A DNA stretch of 42,772 nucleotides, taken from positions 1-42,772 of the forward strand of contig NZ_JARVKY010000041.1 in NCBI RefSeq assembly GCF_029813785.1. The letters run 5' to 3'. The notes beneath the pieces are model-generated. The model was given only the letters and a program-made list of their open reading frames with translations, did no database searches and was not told where the DNA came from. Origin of the DNA: Streptomyces sp. DH41. GTDB taxonomy: Bacteria; Actinomycetota; Actinomycetes; Streptomycetales; Streptomycetaceae. The first letter of the stretch is position 1. Each line of letters opens with the position of its first letter. Shown one piece after another: positions 30,493 through 38,327 of the stretch. A program made the translations under genes and the position numbers.

Positions 30493-30518
30493 GTGATGTC
30501 CAATCGGGTGCGAGAGGG

Positions 30519-30971
30519 TCAGGCGAAGTGGCGCGCAGCGGCCGCGACGAACCGGTCCGCAGCGGTCACGGCCCCCTCACGAAGGGCGTCGAGCGTCTGC
30601 TGGTCGGGGGCGTCGCGCAGGGCGAGCGCCGCGCGAGTCGCCTCCTCGGCGGCCGCGGCGAGCGACGGCACCAGGATTGACACCTGGACCCTCGGCGCCT
30701 CGATGGCGGACCGGGTGGCGTGCGACTCGGCACGGGCCGCGGCCACGGCCTCCGGGGCGGCTCCGGACAGCCGGAGGCCTTCCCGTACGGCCATGGCGCG
30801 GCGGTGGCCGGCGACGGCGGAGGCGAAGGCGGTGACGGCCTCCAGCTCCCGGTCGCGCCGGTGGTCATACCGGGCCTCGCTGCGGGTGGTGCGGGCGGTG
30901 CGGTGCTGGATGAGCCCGGCGACGACCGCACCGAGCAGCGTGCCGACGACCGCGATGATGGTGCTCAGCAT
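30519..30971 (-). CDS. Membrane-anchored coiled-coil protein
   Basis: A 150-residue protein starting at the ATG at 30971 with GGAGGG upstream. One N-terminal membrane helix (STIIAVVGTLLGAVVAGLIQH) is followed by a basic stretch (RTARTTRSEARYDHRRDREL) and long Ala-rich amphipathic helices with coiled-coil character. Similar proteins are frequent in Streptomyces accessory regions; function unknown. It is the seventh of eight minus-strand genes from 33657. Confidence 0.8.
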   Translation of the reverse strand: MLSTIIAVVGTLLGAVVAGLIQHRTARTTRSEARYDHRRDRELEAVTAFASAVAGHRRAMAVREGLRLSGAAPEAVAAARAESHATRSAIEAPRVQVSILVPSLAAAAEEATRAALALRDAPDQQTLDALREGAVTAADRFVAAAARHFA

Positions 30972-31048
30972 GAGCCCTCCCCGGCGGGCAGCATGCGGCT
31001 GACGGCCCGCAGGATGTCGGCGTGGTCGAACGCGGAATGGCCGGTCAT
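30965..31048 (-). CDS. 27-residue ORF bridging two genes
   Basis: A mini-frame (ATG at 31048, TGA at 30965) whose start overlaps the kinase stop (ATGA) and whose end overlaps the start of the next gene. The ribosome binding site of the next gene lies inside it. The product (MTGHSAFDHADILRAVSRML) would form one amphipathic helix. It is either a tiny real protein or a coupling device; I favour a real translated frame because both junctions are typical of this operon. Confidence 0.5.
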   Translation of the reverse strand: MTGHSAFDHADILRAVSRMLPAGEGSC

Positions 31049-31998
31049 TGCTTCGGCCGCGCGTGGATCGGGATGTGGATCTCCCCGCCGCCGCAGTCGA
31101 AGTCGGCCCACTTGTGCTCGGGGGCGAGCATCCATCCGTGGTCCGTCGCGGCGCGCACCGTCTCCCGGATCGCCTCGGTCCTGCTGGCGTAGTCCCCGAG
31201 CGCCACGGACGCGAGCGGCAGTTCGAGGTCCGAGGTATAGGTGTCCACCGAGGCCAGCCACCTCCCGGCCTGGATGATCAGGAGGTGCGTGGCCACCAGA
31301 CCGGCGCTGGCAGCGAGTTCGAGGTACCGGGCGTGATCGGTCTGCATCACCAGCCCCTCGTACTCCGGGAAGTAGTCGCCGAGGTCTCGGTGTGCCTCCT
31401 GGTCGCCTTCCTGCGCCTTGCGCAGTACGGCGACGGCATCGGCGATCCGCTCGGGGGCAAGGACGTCGTTGGACACGGTGGCTCCTGTCGGGGTGGGTTC
31501 GATGTGGTGCACGGCGGTGAAGCCCTCCCGGAGCAGGGCGTCCGGGGTGGCCTCTCGCGCGAGTTGGTGCTGCCAGCGCAGCGTGTCGTCGGGGACGCGC
31601 CGGTTGGCCGGCCGCGCCGCGTTGCGGGTCAGGCAGGTGGCGAGGTCTGGCAGGGAGCGCAGGGCGACGATGGGGCGGCCGTGCCGGCGGGCCCGCTCCA
31701 CGAGCTGCGCCCGCACGTGTGCCTCCACGTTCGTGCTATCGAGGAAGACCGTCGTCCCGGCGCCCAGGTGCTGCTCCAGGAGGGCGTTCTGCCGCTCCAC
31801 GGCGGCCGGGGTGACGGACTGGTCGCCCGCGTCGCCCCCGATCTCGCGCCGCAGGGAGTCGAGGCAGAGCACGGCGTCGACCGCCGCGGTGTCGGCGTAC
31901 GTCGACTTGCCCGAGGCCCCGGGGCCGACCGCGACCAGCAGTGTGCCGGGAGTCAGGTCGAGGGCCGGGACGACCAGGAAGCCCGTGGCCGCCGTCAT
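31045..31998 (-). CDS. P-loop kinase, polynucleotide-kinase-like
   Basis: A 317-residue ATPase. Walker A is GPGASGKST (about 25-33); CLDSLRREIGG and TTVFLDSTNVEAHVRAQLVERARRHG follow, as in the kinase domain of polynucleotide kinases and other zeta-like P-loop kinases, with a lid region around RNAARPANRRVPDDTLRW. The C-terminal 120 residues (DYFPEYEGLVMQTDHARYLELAASAGLVATHLL) are a separate domain I cannot name. Substrate unknown: RNA/DNA 5' ends or a small metabolite. It overlaps its neighbours by ATGA at both ends. Confidence 0.8.
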   Translation of the reverse strand: MTAATGFLVVPALDLTPGTLLVAVGPGASGKSTYADTAAVDAVLCLDSLRREIGGDAGDQSVTPAAVERQNALLEQHLGAGTTVFLDSTNVEAHVRAQLVERARRHGRPIVALRSLPDLATCLTRNAARPANRRVPDDTLRWQHQLAREATPDALLREGFTAVHHIEPTPTGATVSNDVLAPERIADAVAVLRKAQEGDQEAHRDLGDYFPEYEGLVMQTDHARYLELAASAGLVATHLLIIQAGRWLASVDTYTSDLELPLASVALGDYASRTEAIRETVRAATDHGWMLAPEHKWADFDCGGGEIHIPIHARPKQ

Positions 31999-32438
31999 CC
32001 CTTCCCCCCGGTCATCCGTTCCACGGCGGCGGCCAGTTCACCGCGCTCGGCGGCCTCCTCCGCCTGGGTCAGCCGTCGCAGGGCGTCCGCGACCGTGACC
32101 TTCGGGTCGACGCGGGCGGCCTCCGTGAGCGGCTGGTTCAGCGCCTCGTAGCCGGTGGTGTAGCCCTCGTGGTAGCGGCACGGCCGGTCGAGTTCACCGC
32201 AGGCCGGGCAGTTCTCCCAGTCGTTCGCGTCGTACGGCTCGATCTCCATGGGCACGTCGCCGGTGGCGGGCAGCTCCAGCGCGGCGTGCGGCCGGGCCAC
32301 GCCGAGGACGCGCTGGGACCAGTCCTCGGGCAGCGCGCGTACCTGCATGGCGAGCGCGGCGGCCACGGCGGGTTGGTGCTCGGTGAGGTGCTGCCACAGC
32401 GTGTCTGCCGTGGTCAGCGCGTCGGGCGATAACCTCAT
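31995..32438 (-). CDS. Hypothetical protein with CxxC zinc knuckle
   Basis: A 147-residue protein. Two starts are possible: the ATG at 32438 with AGGAGGAG about 5 bases upstream (chosen), and the ATG at 32474 preceded by AGGAGAAAGGAA, giving 12 more residues. The middle has NCPACGELDRPCRYHEG, a likely zinc knuckle, followed by helices (VTVADALRRLTQAEEAAERGELAAAVERM). No known function; overlaps the kinase start. Confidence 0.75.
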   Translation of the reverse strand: MRLSPDALTTADTLWQHLTEHQPAVAAALAMQVRALPEDWSQRVLGVARPHAALELPATGDVPMEIEPYDANDWENCPACGELDRPCRYHEGYTTGYEALNQPLTEAARVDPKVTVADALRRLTQAEEAAERGELAAAVERMTGGKG

Positions 32439-32490
32439 GTCGTCTCCTCCTGGAGGGATCAGGCGGTAGCCCATGGTTCCTTTCTCCTGG

Positions 32491-32733
32491 TCACAGTTGG
32501 TTGGGTTCGAGCTCGAAGCAGAGGATGTTGACGTCCTCCAGGAGCATCCCGGTCCGTGCGAGGACGGAGTCCTTGATGTGGGCGATCAGTTCGTTGCAGA
32601 TTTCGACGCGGGTGGTGGTGGCAGGATCACGGACCACGGTGCCGTGGTCGCCGACTGTCACCTGGTTGCGGTCGGGCCCGAGGGTCCCGCTGAGCGTGAT
32701 GACCCAGTGATACTCCACCTCGTGGCTGCTCAC
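32491..32733 (-). CDS. Small hypothetical protein
   Basis: An 80-residue protein starting at the GTG at 32733, overlapping the previous stop (GTGA). It reads as a compact alpha/beta protein (YHWVITLSGTL, VGDHGTVV, RVEICNELIAHIKDSVLARTG, VNILCFELEPNQL). No motif recognised. The frame extends far upstream inside the neighbouring gene, but only the part from 32733 has the character of a gene. Confidence 0.7.
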   Translation of the reverse strand: MSSHEVEYHWVITLSGTLGPDRNQVTVGDHGTVVRDPATTTRVEICNELIAHIKDSVLARTGMLLEDVNILCFELEPNQL

Positions 32734-33245
32734 TGCTGCTCCTCCTCGTTCTGCTGCTCTTCGCCGTCCCGGCGCACGGTCGTGCCGCCGAAGAGACCGG
32801 GCGGGATGCTGACGGTGCCGTCGGCCATGTTCTGGAAGACGGTCTGGAAGATGGCCGTGTCCTCGCGGGTCATGGTGTAGGCGATGGCCTTCTGCCAGGA
32901 GGGGTGTTCGGGGTCGTAGCGGGGGGCGATGGGAGCCCTGGTGCCCTCGGGCCACCAGCCTTTGCGTACGCCGCGCGGCACCGCGCGGGACAGGGCGATG
33001 GTCGGGCCGCGCAGTTCGCCGTCGAAGGCGGCGCGCAGCTCCTCGGCGTTCTTGTCGCCGTCGGCCTCCACGACGAGCTGGACGAACCGGCGGGCCTTGG
33101 CCGGCAGGTCCAGGAGGTAGAGGAAGGCCCGGTCGGTGTCCCATTCGGTGTCGACGCTGACCGCCAGTTCGTGGCGGTGGTCGGCGAGCAGTGCGAGCAG
33201 CTTGCGCTCGAACTCGGGCGAGGCGCCCTCGATGACGATTTTCAC
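32730..33245 (-). CDS. Hypothetical protein
   Basis: A 171-residue protein with a GTG start at 33245 and AGGAG about 4 bases upstream. It begins with a strand and a helix (KIVIEGASPEFERKLLALLADHRHELAVSVDTEWD), continues with LYLLDLPAKARRFVQLVVEADGD, and has a central RGVRKGWWPEGTRAPIAPRYDPEHPSWQKAIAYTM. The end is acidic and Glu/Gln-rich. No family recognised. Confidence 0.75.
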   Translation of the reverse strand: MKIVIEGASPEFERKLLALLADHRHELAVSVDTEWDTDRAFLYLLDLPAKARRFVQLVVEADGDKNAEELRAAFDGELRGPTIALSRAVPRGVRKGWWPEGTRAPIAPRYDPEHPSWQKAIAYTMTREDTAIFQTVFQNMADGTVSIPPGLFGGTTVRRDGEEQQNEEEQQ

Positions 33246-33276
33246 GATGCTCCTGGTCAGGATTGAGGGAACGAGG

Positions 33277-33657
33277 TCAGGCGGCAGGAGCGTATTCCTC
33301 GGGGCGGGTGCGCAGGGCGGTGAGACGGCCGCGCTGGGCTCCGATGCCGAGGTGGGCCAGCGGGGTGCGGGCGTGCGGCCAGACGGCGAGGGCGCGGCGG
33401 GTGTACGCGCCCGGGGTGAGCAGGACGACGTCGGCGCCGGTCAGCCCCAGGGCGGCGGCCTGGGCGCGCAGCTGGAGGCGGTCGGCGACGACGCGCCGCG
33501 CGCAGCGCGCAGCGTACCGGGCCGCCGACGCCTCGCCCCATCCGGTGTCCCACAGCGGGCGGCGGGCTTGCGTGCCGTCCGGGCGCCGGAGATCACGATC
33601 CTCGTTTCGCAGGGCGAGCCTGCGGGGGATTCCGCCCCGGTTCTCCTTGTTCTGCAT
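33277..33657 (-). CDS. Basic hypothetical protein, first gene of minus operon
   Basis: A 126-residue, very basic protein starting at the ATG at 33657; no clear ribosome binding site precedes it. It contains RYAARCARRVVADRLQLRAQAAALGLTGADVVLLTPGAYTRRALAVWPH, which could be a helical nucleic-acid-binding module. It is the first gene of the eight-gene minus-strand operon and lies divergent to the long plus operon, with an inverted repeat at 33700-33722 between them. Confidence 0.65.
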   Translation of the reverse strand: MQNKENRGGIPRRLALRNEDRDLRRPDGTQARRPLWDTGWGEASAARYAARCARRVVADRLQLRAQAAALGLTGADVVLLTPGAYTRRALAVWPHARTPLAHLGIGAQRGRLTALRTRPEEYAPAA

Positions 33658-33699
33658 GTGCCGAGCATGGCGGCGGCCGGTCGACCCTGTCTAGCCCTA

Positions 33700-33722
33700 G
33701 CAGAATCTTGGCGGAATTCTGC
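33700..33722. promoter_or_regulatory. Inverted-repeat operator in divergent promoter region
   Basis: GCAGAAT (33700-33706) and ATTCTGC (33716-33722) are separated by 9 bases. The 190-base region between two divergent operons is relatively AT-rich; GATAAT at 33764-33769 is a possible -10 box for the plus operon. A regulator bound here could switch both operons. Confidence 0.55.
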
Positions 33723-33849
33723 ACTCGTTCGGGTGATGTGGTGGCACGGTCCGTCTCGGCTCGGATAATGTGCCATATCCGAGGCGATAAACCGGACATG
33801 ACGACAGGTCAGCGAACCGGTCCGCCGAGACGAGAGGAATCGAACGCCC

Positions 33850-34224
33850 GTGTCCCAGACCGACACGGTGACCGAAACGGTCCCGGCCGCCACCCTCTAC
33901 GAGTGGCAGCGGCGCGCACAGCGTCACCTCGCCGACCTCATCGAGCACGGCGCCAGCAACGACCTGCCCCCACTGCTGTGGTCGCTCGCCCCGAACGGCA
34001 ACCTCATCGGCACGGCCGACAGCCTGAGTTACACCCCGGCCATACAGCGCGAGACCGTCCGCCGGTGGGCCGACCACGTCGGCGCCCATGTGGACACCGA
34101 ATACACCACCGACGGCCGCGAGGAGCTGTACGCCGGGTGGCGGGACGAGAAGCGCCGCACCCGCGGCTGCTTCCGCGCCACCATCTTCGTGCACCGCGAG
34201 GTCCCGCAGCCGGGGAATCTGTGA
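33850..34224 (+). CDS. Hypothetical protein, first gene of plus operon
   Basis: A 124-residue protein from the GTG at 33850, with GAGAGGAA about 10 bases upstream. Helical N-terminal half (ATLYEWQRRAQRHLADLIEHGASNDLPPLLWSL), then TADSLSYTPAIQRETVRRWADHVGAHVD and a strand-rich end (TRGCFRATIFVHREV). No known domain. Overlaps the next gene by GTGA. Confidence 0.75.
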   Translation: MSQTDTVTETVPAATLYEWQRRAQRHLADLIEHGASNDLPPLLWSLAPNGNLIGTADSLSYTPAIQRETVRRWADHVGAHVDTEYTTDGREELYAGWRDEKRRTRGCFRATIFVHREVPQPGNL

Positions 34225-34412
34225 ACGCCGCGGCCGCGCCTGCGGCGGAGGCAACTCCCCTGTGTCCGGGGCAGCTTGAGCTGTTCCGCGTGCAGGCCCG
34301 CCCGCACCTCACCATCGACTACGCCCGCCCCGACGGCGGCCCGCTCACGGACGCCGACTTCGACTTCCTGGCCCGGCTCGCCCGTACCGCTACCACCCGA
34401 AAGAGTGACTGA
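34221..34412 (+). CDS. Small hypothetical protein
   Basis: A 63-residue protein whose GTG overlaps the previous stop. It contains CPGQLELFRVQARPHLTIDY and ends with DADFDFLARLARTATTRK. The QLELF element also appears near the C-terminus of the cargo methyltransferase (IEQLELFPA) and resembles the QMELF near the N-terminus of the PP-loop enzyme; such motifs can be sliding-clamp-binding peptides (Qxx[LM]xF), which is a suggestion only. Confidence 0.65.
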   Translation: MNAAAAPAAEATPLCPGQLELFRVQARPHLTIDYARPDGGPLTDADFDFLARLARTATTRKSD

Positions 34413-34413
34413 C

Positions 34414-35634
34414 ATGCCGTTGTCCGTACCGCTCCTCCTCGTACCGGGAGAGCCGGACCGCCACTACACCGTCCACCTGCACCGCGTGCGCTGGAGCGTC
34501 GGCTCGGTCTCCCGACAGCTCACCGCCGACCACCTCGCGGAGCTGAGGGCCAACGCCGAGCGGTGCCTGCGGATGGTCTCCGAGTGCATCGCCGCCGAAC
34601 TGTCCGAGGCTGACGTCGAGGTCACCGAGAACCCCGACGGCTCCGCCGAGGCGGTGGCCCGCGTGCTGTGCACCGAGGACGAATGCGCCGCCGTCGCCGA
34701 GCGCTACCACCGCGACGCCGACGAGGACGTCGAGGCGGAGGCCGCCCGGAAGTGGGCCGCCACCCAGCTCCAGGACCAGACCGTCGAACTCCTCCAACTC
34801 TGCGCCGAGCTGGAGAAGACCACCCCCGGCAAGACGGCCACGGACATGCTCGCTGCCCTGCTGGCTGTCCAGCAGGAGCGCACCGGCGGCCAGGGCGACC
34901 GCGTCGTGCTGTGGCTGGACGAGGCCGCCGACCTGTTCCGCGAGTCCGGCCTGTTCCCCGACCGGACCCCGGAGGCCGTGCGGGCGGAGATGGAGCGCCT
35001 GATCCGTACCGGCCGCAGGCCGTACCCGGTCGAGTCCGAGGGTAAGACCCGGTTCGAGCCCCACCGCGTCACCGACTTCGACACCGCCCCCGACGCCGTG
35101 ACCTGGGTGGGACCGGCCCGGGGCTCGATGACCCCGACGCTCACGGCGGAGGGCCGGGAACACCTGGACCTGCCGAACGCCTTCCACATGGCGCCCGAGC
35201 ACCTGGTGCGCGAGACCGAGACGCTGGCCCGCTCCGTCGCTGCGAGCGAGACTCGCACCCTCGGCGTGCGGCGGCTCGCGGAGCTGTGCGGGGAGCTGAC
35301 CAGCCGGCACGGCGCCGAACCGCAGCCCCGGCCCTGCCCGGGCGGGTGCACCGAGGACGACGACGCGGCCCACGACCTGGTGCACCGGATCGGGTACCGG
35401 CCCCGCGCCGTGCGGGCCGGGGAGGTGCGGACCGCCCGCATCGTCCTCGCGCCGGAGCGGCGGGTGGACACCCTTCCGGCCGAACTGCCCGCCGACGACC
35501 AGGCTTTCGTGCTCGTCTACCGCGAGGACACCCCGGGCCTCGCTCTGATCGAGGCCATCCGCGCGGGCGACGACGAGGCCGCTCGCGACGCCGTCACCGG
35601 CGCACTGCGCTGGCTTACCGCGGACGGGAAGTGA
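34414..35634 (+). CDS. Hypothetical protein, multi-part
   Basis: A 406-residue protein starting at the ATG at 34414, one base after the previous stop. The N-terminal part (LLLVPGEPDRHYTVHLHRVRW) is followed by an acidic helical middle (CAAVAERYHRDADEDVEAEAARKW, LLQLCAELEKTTPGKTATDMLAALLAVQQ), RPYPVESEGKTRFEPHRVTDF, and a C-terminal part with PCPGGCTEDDDAAHDLVHRIG and ALIEAIRAGDDEAARDAVTGALRWL. Probably several small domains; no family recognised. Confidence 0.72.
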   Translation: MPLSVPLLLVPGEPDRHYTVHLHRVRWSVGSVSRQLTADHLAELRANAERCLRMVSECIAAELSEADVEVTENPDGSAEAVARVLCTEDECAAVAERYHRDADEDVEAEAARKWAATQLQDQTVELLQLCAELEKTTPGKTATDMLAALLAVQQERTGGQGDRVVLWLDEAADLFRESGLFPDRTPEAVRAEMERLIRTGRRPYPVESEGKTRFEPHRVTDFDTAPDAVTWVGPARGSMTPTLTAEGREHLDLPNAFHMAPEHLVRETETLARSVAASETRTLGVRRLAELCGELTSRHGAEPQPRPCPGGCTEDDDAAHDLVHRIGYRPRAVRAGEVRTARIVLAPERRVDTLPAELPADDQAFVLVYREDTPGLALIEAIRAGDDEAARDAVTGALRWLTADGK

Positions 35635-35639
35635 CCGCC

Positions 35640-36302
35640 ATGATGCTCACCTCCGTCACCCTGCCCGACGGCACCGCCGCCGTGGTGCACACCGCCACTC
35701 TCGGATGGGGCGAAGACCTCATCGAGAAGCGCGGACTGCCCGCCCTCTACCGGATCGTGCTGGACGAGCTGAACGAGGCCGCGACCTGCACGGCCGTACG
35801 GGAGCACGACGGCGGCGTGCTGGTGGAGTCGCTGCACGGCGGACCGGGCGTGCTCGCGTACGCGCTGGCCCTGTGCACCGCCCCGGAGTGCCGCGCGGCC
35901 GCCGAATCCTACGAGAAGGAGATCGGCGGCCCGCACCCGGGCATGGACTTCGAGCGCACCTGGGCCAGCAAGCAGCCCGTCGGCGACCATGACGACCAGG
36001 AGATGCTCCAGGAGTACCTGTCCGCCGAGATCCAGGACGTGAACCTCCACTGGCTCCAGCAGACCGACCCGGACGCGGCCCGGATCTTCCGGCCCGGCTG
36101 CTTCACCGACGGCCTGCTCGACCTCGCCCACCCGGTGCCCAGCCACGCGGCATTCGACCTGGGGCGGGCCCTTCAGCAGTACGCGGCCGCCAAGCGCGAC
36201 GAGGGCCGGATGGACCGCTACGGCGCCCTGTTCGCCGGGACCGCCGACTACCAGTGGGACGCCTTCCTCCCCGCCGGCGCGACGACGGAGGCCGCCCGAT
36301 GA
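35640..36302 (+). CDS. Hypothetical protein
   Basis: A 220-residue protein with tandem ATG codons at 35640 and 35643; a GTG at 35631 overlaps the previous stop. Sequence features are TSVTLPDGTAAVVHTATLGWG, a helix with IEKRGLPALYRIVLDELNEAATC, CTAPECRAAAESYEKE and an aromatic C-terminus (YGALFAGTADYQWDAFL). Function unknown. Overlaps the next gene by ATGA. Confidence 0.72.
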   Translation: MMLTSVTLPDGTAAVVHTATLGWGEDLIEKRGLPALYRIVLDELNEAATCTAVREHDGGVLVESLHGGPGVLAYALALCTAPECRAAAESYEKEIGGPHPGMDFERTWASKQPVGDHDDQEMLQEYLSAEIQDVNLHWLQQTDPDAARIFRPGCFTDGLLDLAHPVPSHAAFDLGRALQQYAAAKRDEGRMDRYGALFAGTADYQWDAFLPAGATTEAAR

Positions 36303-36943
36303 GCAGTTCCGACGCCATCGCCGCCCACCTGGAGTGGCAGCCGTTCGCCCACCGGGCGGACTGCGCCAAGCCCGTCTGGGAGGTCGACCAGCAGACCGAG
36401 AACGACAAGCGGCGCCTTCGCCGGGAGGGGCCGGAGCACTCCTGCCCCAACGAGGAGTGCGGCCACCGCGACCACTACGACCGGATCACCCTGCGGGTGC
36501 TGTGCCGGTCCTGCGGCACGGCCCACCTGATCAGCGGCGAGGAGTACACCACCCGGACGACCACCACGGTGCGCACCGGGTACGGGCAGCCCCCGAAGCG
36601 GGTGGCCGGACTGTGGCTCTACCCCGGCCCGCCGCTGCTCGACCTGCGGGGCTACGACTCGCCCGGCGCCTACCTCTGCTCCCGCCAGAAGGTCGACCGG
36701 CTGTCGGAGGACGACATCGTCGGTGTCGTCACCGAGGGCCGGGGCAAGCGCGGCGGCACCGTCTATCACGCGGCCATCGGGCCCGACTTCCACCCGCCCG
36801 CCCGTGGCCTCTCGGGCTACGCGGACTGGGCAAAGACCAGCGGCGAGAAGCCGTTCACGTCCGTCACCGCGGCGGCGAAGTGGGTGGCGGCGGAGCTGGA
36901 CGCGGCCGCCGCGACCGAGACGAAGGAGGACCAGGAGCAGTGA
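36299..36943 (+). CDS. Hypothetical protein with zinc ribbon
   Basis: A 214-residue protein. HSCPNEECGHRDHYDRITLRVLCRSCGTAHLI looks like a four-cysteine zinc ribbon at about residues 47-80. Further on are GLWLYPGPPLLDLRGYDSP, VVTEGRGKRGGTVYHAAIGPDFHPP and a C-terminal Ala-rich helix. The zinc ribbon suggests nucleic-acid or protein binding. Overlaps neighbours by ATGA and GTGA. Confidence 0.75.
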   Translation: MSSSDAIAAHLEWQPFAHRADCAKPVWEVDQQTENDKRRLRREGPEHSCPNEECGHRDHYDRITLRVLCRSCGTAHLISGEEYTTRTTTTVRTGYGQPPKRVAGLWLYPGPPLLDLRGYDSPGAYLCSRQKVDRLSEDDIVGVVTEGRGKRGGTVYHAAIGPDFHPPARGLSGYADWAKTSGEKPFTSVTAAAKWVAAELDAAAATETKEDQEQ

Positions 36944-37323
36944 GCGCCACGGACCAGATCGACGGCACGGCCGTCGTCGCCGCGTACTTCGAGGACCGGA
37001 TCGCCGAGGCGCAGAAGGAGGTCGAGGAGGCCCGGGCCGCACTCGCCGCCGCCGAGGCCAAGGTCGAGCAGCGGCAGACCGAGCGGGACACGTTCGTCCG
37101 GGACGGCTCGCTGCCCCCGGCCGCGTACAACAGCGCCACCGGCCAGCCGGAGTGGGCGCTGTGCCAGTGGGCGCAGACCCGCAGCGCCCGCGTCGCCTTC
37201 AAGGACCTGACCCCCGCCGGTGACACCACCTTCAACCGGCTGCGGGCCGAGGAGAAGGCGGTCCACCAGTGGCTGCGCGAGCACGGCCGCACCGTCCCCG
37301 CACCGTTCGGAGAGAAGGCATGA
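36940..37323 (+). CDS. Coiled-coil hypothetical protein
   Basis: A 127-residue protein from the GTG at 36940. A coiled coil of about 35 residues (RIAEAQKEVEEARAALAAAEAKVEQRQTERD) is followed by PEWALCQWAQTRSARVAFKDLTPAGDTTFNRLRAEEKAVHQWLREHG. No known function. Overlaps the next start by ATGA. Confidence 0.72.
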   Translation: MSATDQIDGTAVVAAYFEDRIAEAQKEVEEARAALAAAEAKVEQRQTERDTFVRDGSLPPAAYNSATGQPEWALCQWAQTRSARVAFKDLTPAGDTTFNRLRAEEKAVHQWLREHGRTVPAPFGEKA

Positions 37324-38327
37324 CCGACCAGCACACCGCCGAGGACACGGTCCGTCGCCCCGGAGACGTTCCGGCCGGCACGCCGCTCACCTCCCTCGCG
37401 CAGCACCGCGCCGAGGCCGGTGCCCGTCTGCGCACCGAGCACGACCGCGACCAGGACGCCGTCGTCGGCGACGCCCTGACGCAGCTCGCCGTGGGCGAGG
37501 CGATCCGGCGGGCCGTACGCAGCGAGCGCGGCGGCATGGTCGCGCAGGCGCTGCGGCTCGGGGCGACGTGGGACCAGGTCGCGGCCGCGCTCGACACCAC
37601 CGTGCTGGCGGCGGTCGACGACCTGCGGGTGTGGGCGGAGGGGCAGCGCACCCTCTACCACCAGCACCTCGCGGAGGACGCGGACGTGCTGGTTGGCCTG
37701 GACGAGGACGCGTTCGCCGAGGTGATGAAGTGGGTCGCGTTCGGCCTGGGACAGGCCGCCGTCGAGGCCCGCGACGCCCGCACAGAGCAGACGCCCCGGC
37801 TGCGGGCGGCGGTCGCCGGAGCGCCGATGGTGGACACCGTGGGCGAGCTGCGGGCCCTGCTGGAGCAGCTCCCCGACGAGATGCCGCTGTCCCTGGACGA
37901 CCACCACCGCGCTCTGCCCGGCGAGCCGAACCAGGTGCACACCATCCACCCCCGGCTGGTCGCCACCGTCTCCGGGCTCGCCACCGAGGCGGAGAGCACG
38001 CAGCCCGGGCTGATGCTCACCCAGGTGTACGTGCCCTTCCCCGCCGAGGACGAGGAACAGGCCGCCGTCGCCACCCGCAGCGACCTGCCCGCCTACGGCG
38101 AACTCCCGCGCGCCGCCTACCACCTGGAGCGCGGGGAGCTGCGCGCCGGGCTGAAGGACGTCACTGAGGTGCTGGAGGAATTGGCGCACCTGGTGGGTGA
38201 GGTCGCCGCGGACTTCACGGAGCACGACGAGGACGGCTCGCAGCTCAGGGTCGAGGCGAAGCGGATCACCCACGCCGCTGAGCGGGTCGGCAAGCTCGCC
38301 GACACGGTGGAGGAGGTCGCCGAGTGA
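37320..38327 (+). CDS. Hypothetical protein with HTH-like segment
   Basis: A 335-residue protein from the ATG at 37320. Residues about 55-100 contain AVGEAIRRAVRSERGGMVAQALRLGATWDQVAAALDTT, with the spacing of a helix-turn-helix often seen in Streptomyces plasmid proteins. The middle has TVGELRALLEQLPDEMPLSL and VYVPFPAEDEEQ; the end is a long helix (RVEAKRITHAAERVGKLADTVEEVAE). It may bind DNA. Overlaps the recombinase gene by GTGA. Confidence 0.72.
   Translation: MTDQHTAEDTVRRPGDVPAGTPLTSLAQHRAEAGARLRTEHDRDQDAVVGDALTQLAVGEAIRRAVRSERGGMVAQALRLGATWDQVAAALDTTVLAAVDDLRVWAEGQRTLYHQHLAEDADVLVGLDEDAFAEVMKWVAFGLGQAAVEARDARTEQTPRLRAAVAGAPMVDTVGELRALLEQLPDEMPLSLDDHHRALPGEPNQVHTIHPRLVATVSGLATEAESTQPGLMLTQVYVPFPAEDEEQAAVATRSDLPAYGELPRAAYHLERGELRAGLKDVTEVLEELAHLVGEVAADFTEHDEDGSQLRVEAKRITHAAERVGKLADTVEEVAE

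Noticed and set aside
30207..30503. 98-codon minus-strand frame
   Set aside because: Ser/Thr/Pro-rich and crosses the terminator at 30225-30269; the 52-residue frame at 30334-30492 in another frame is the better gene.
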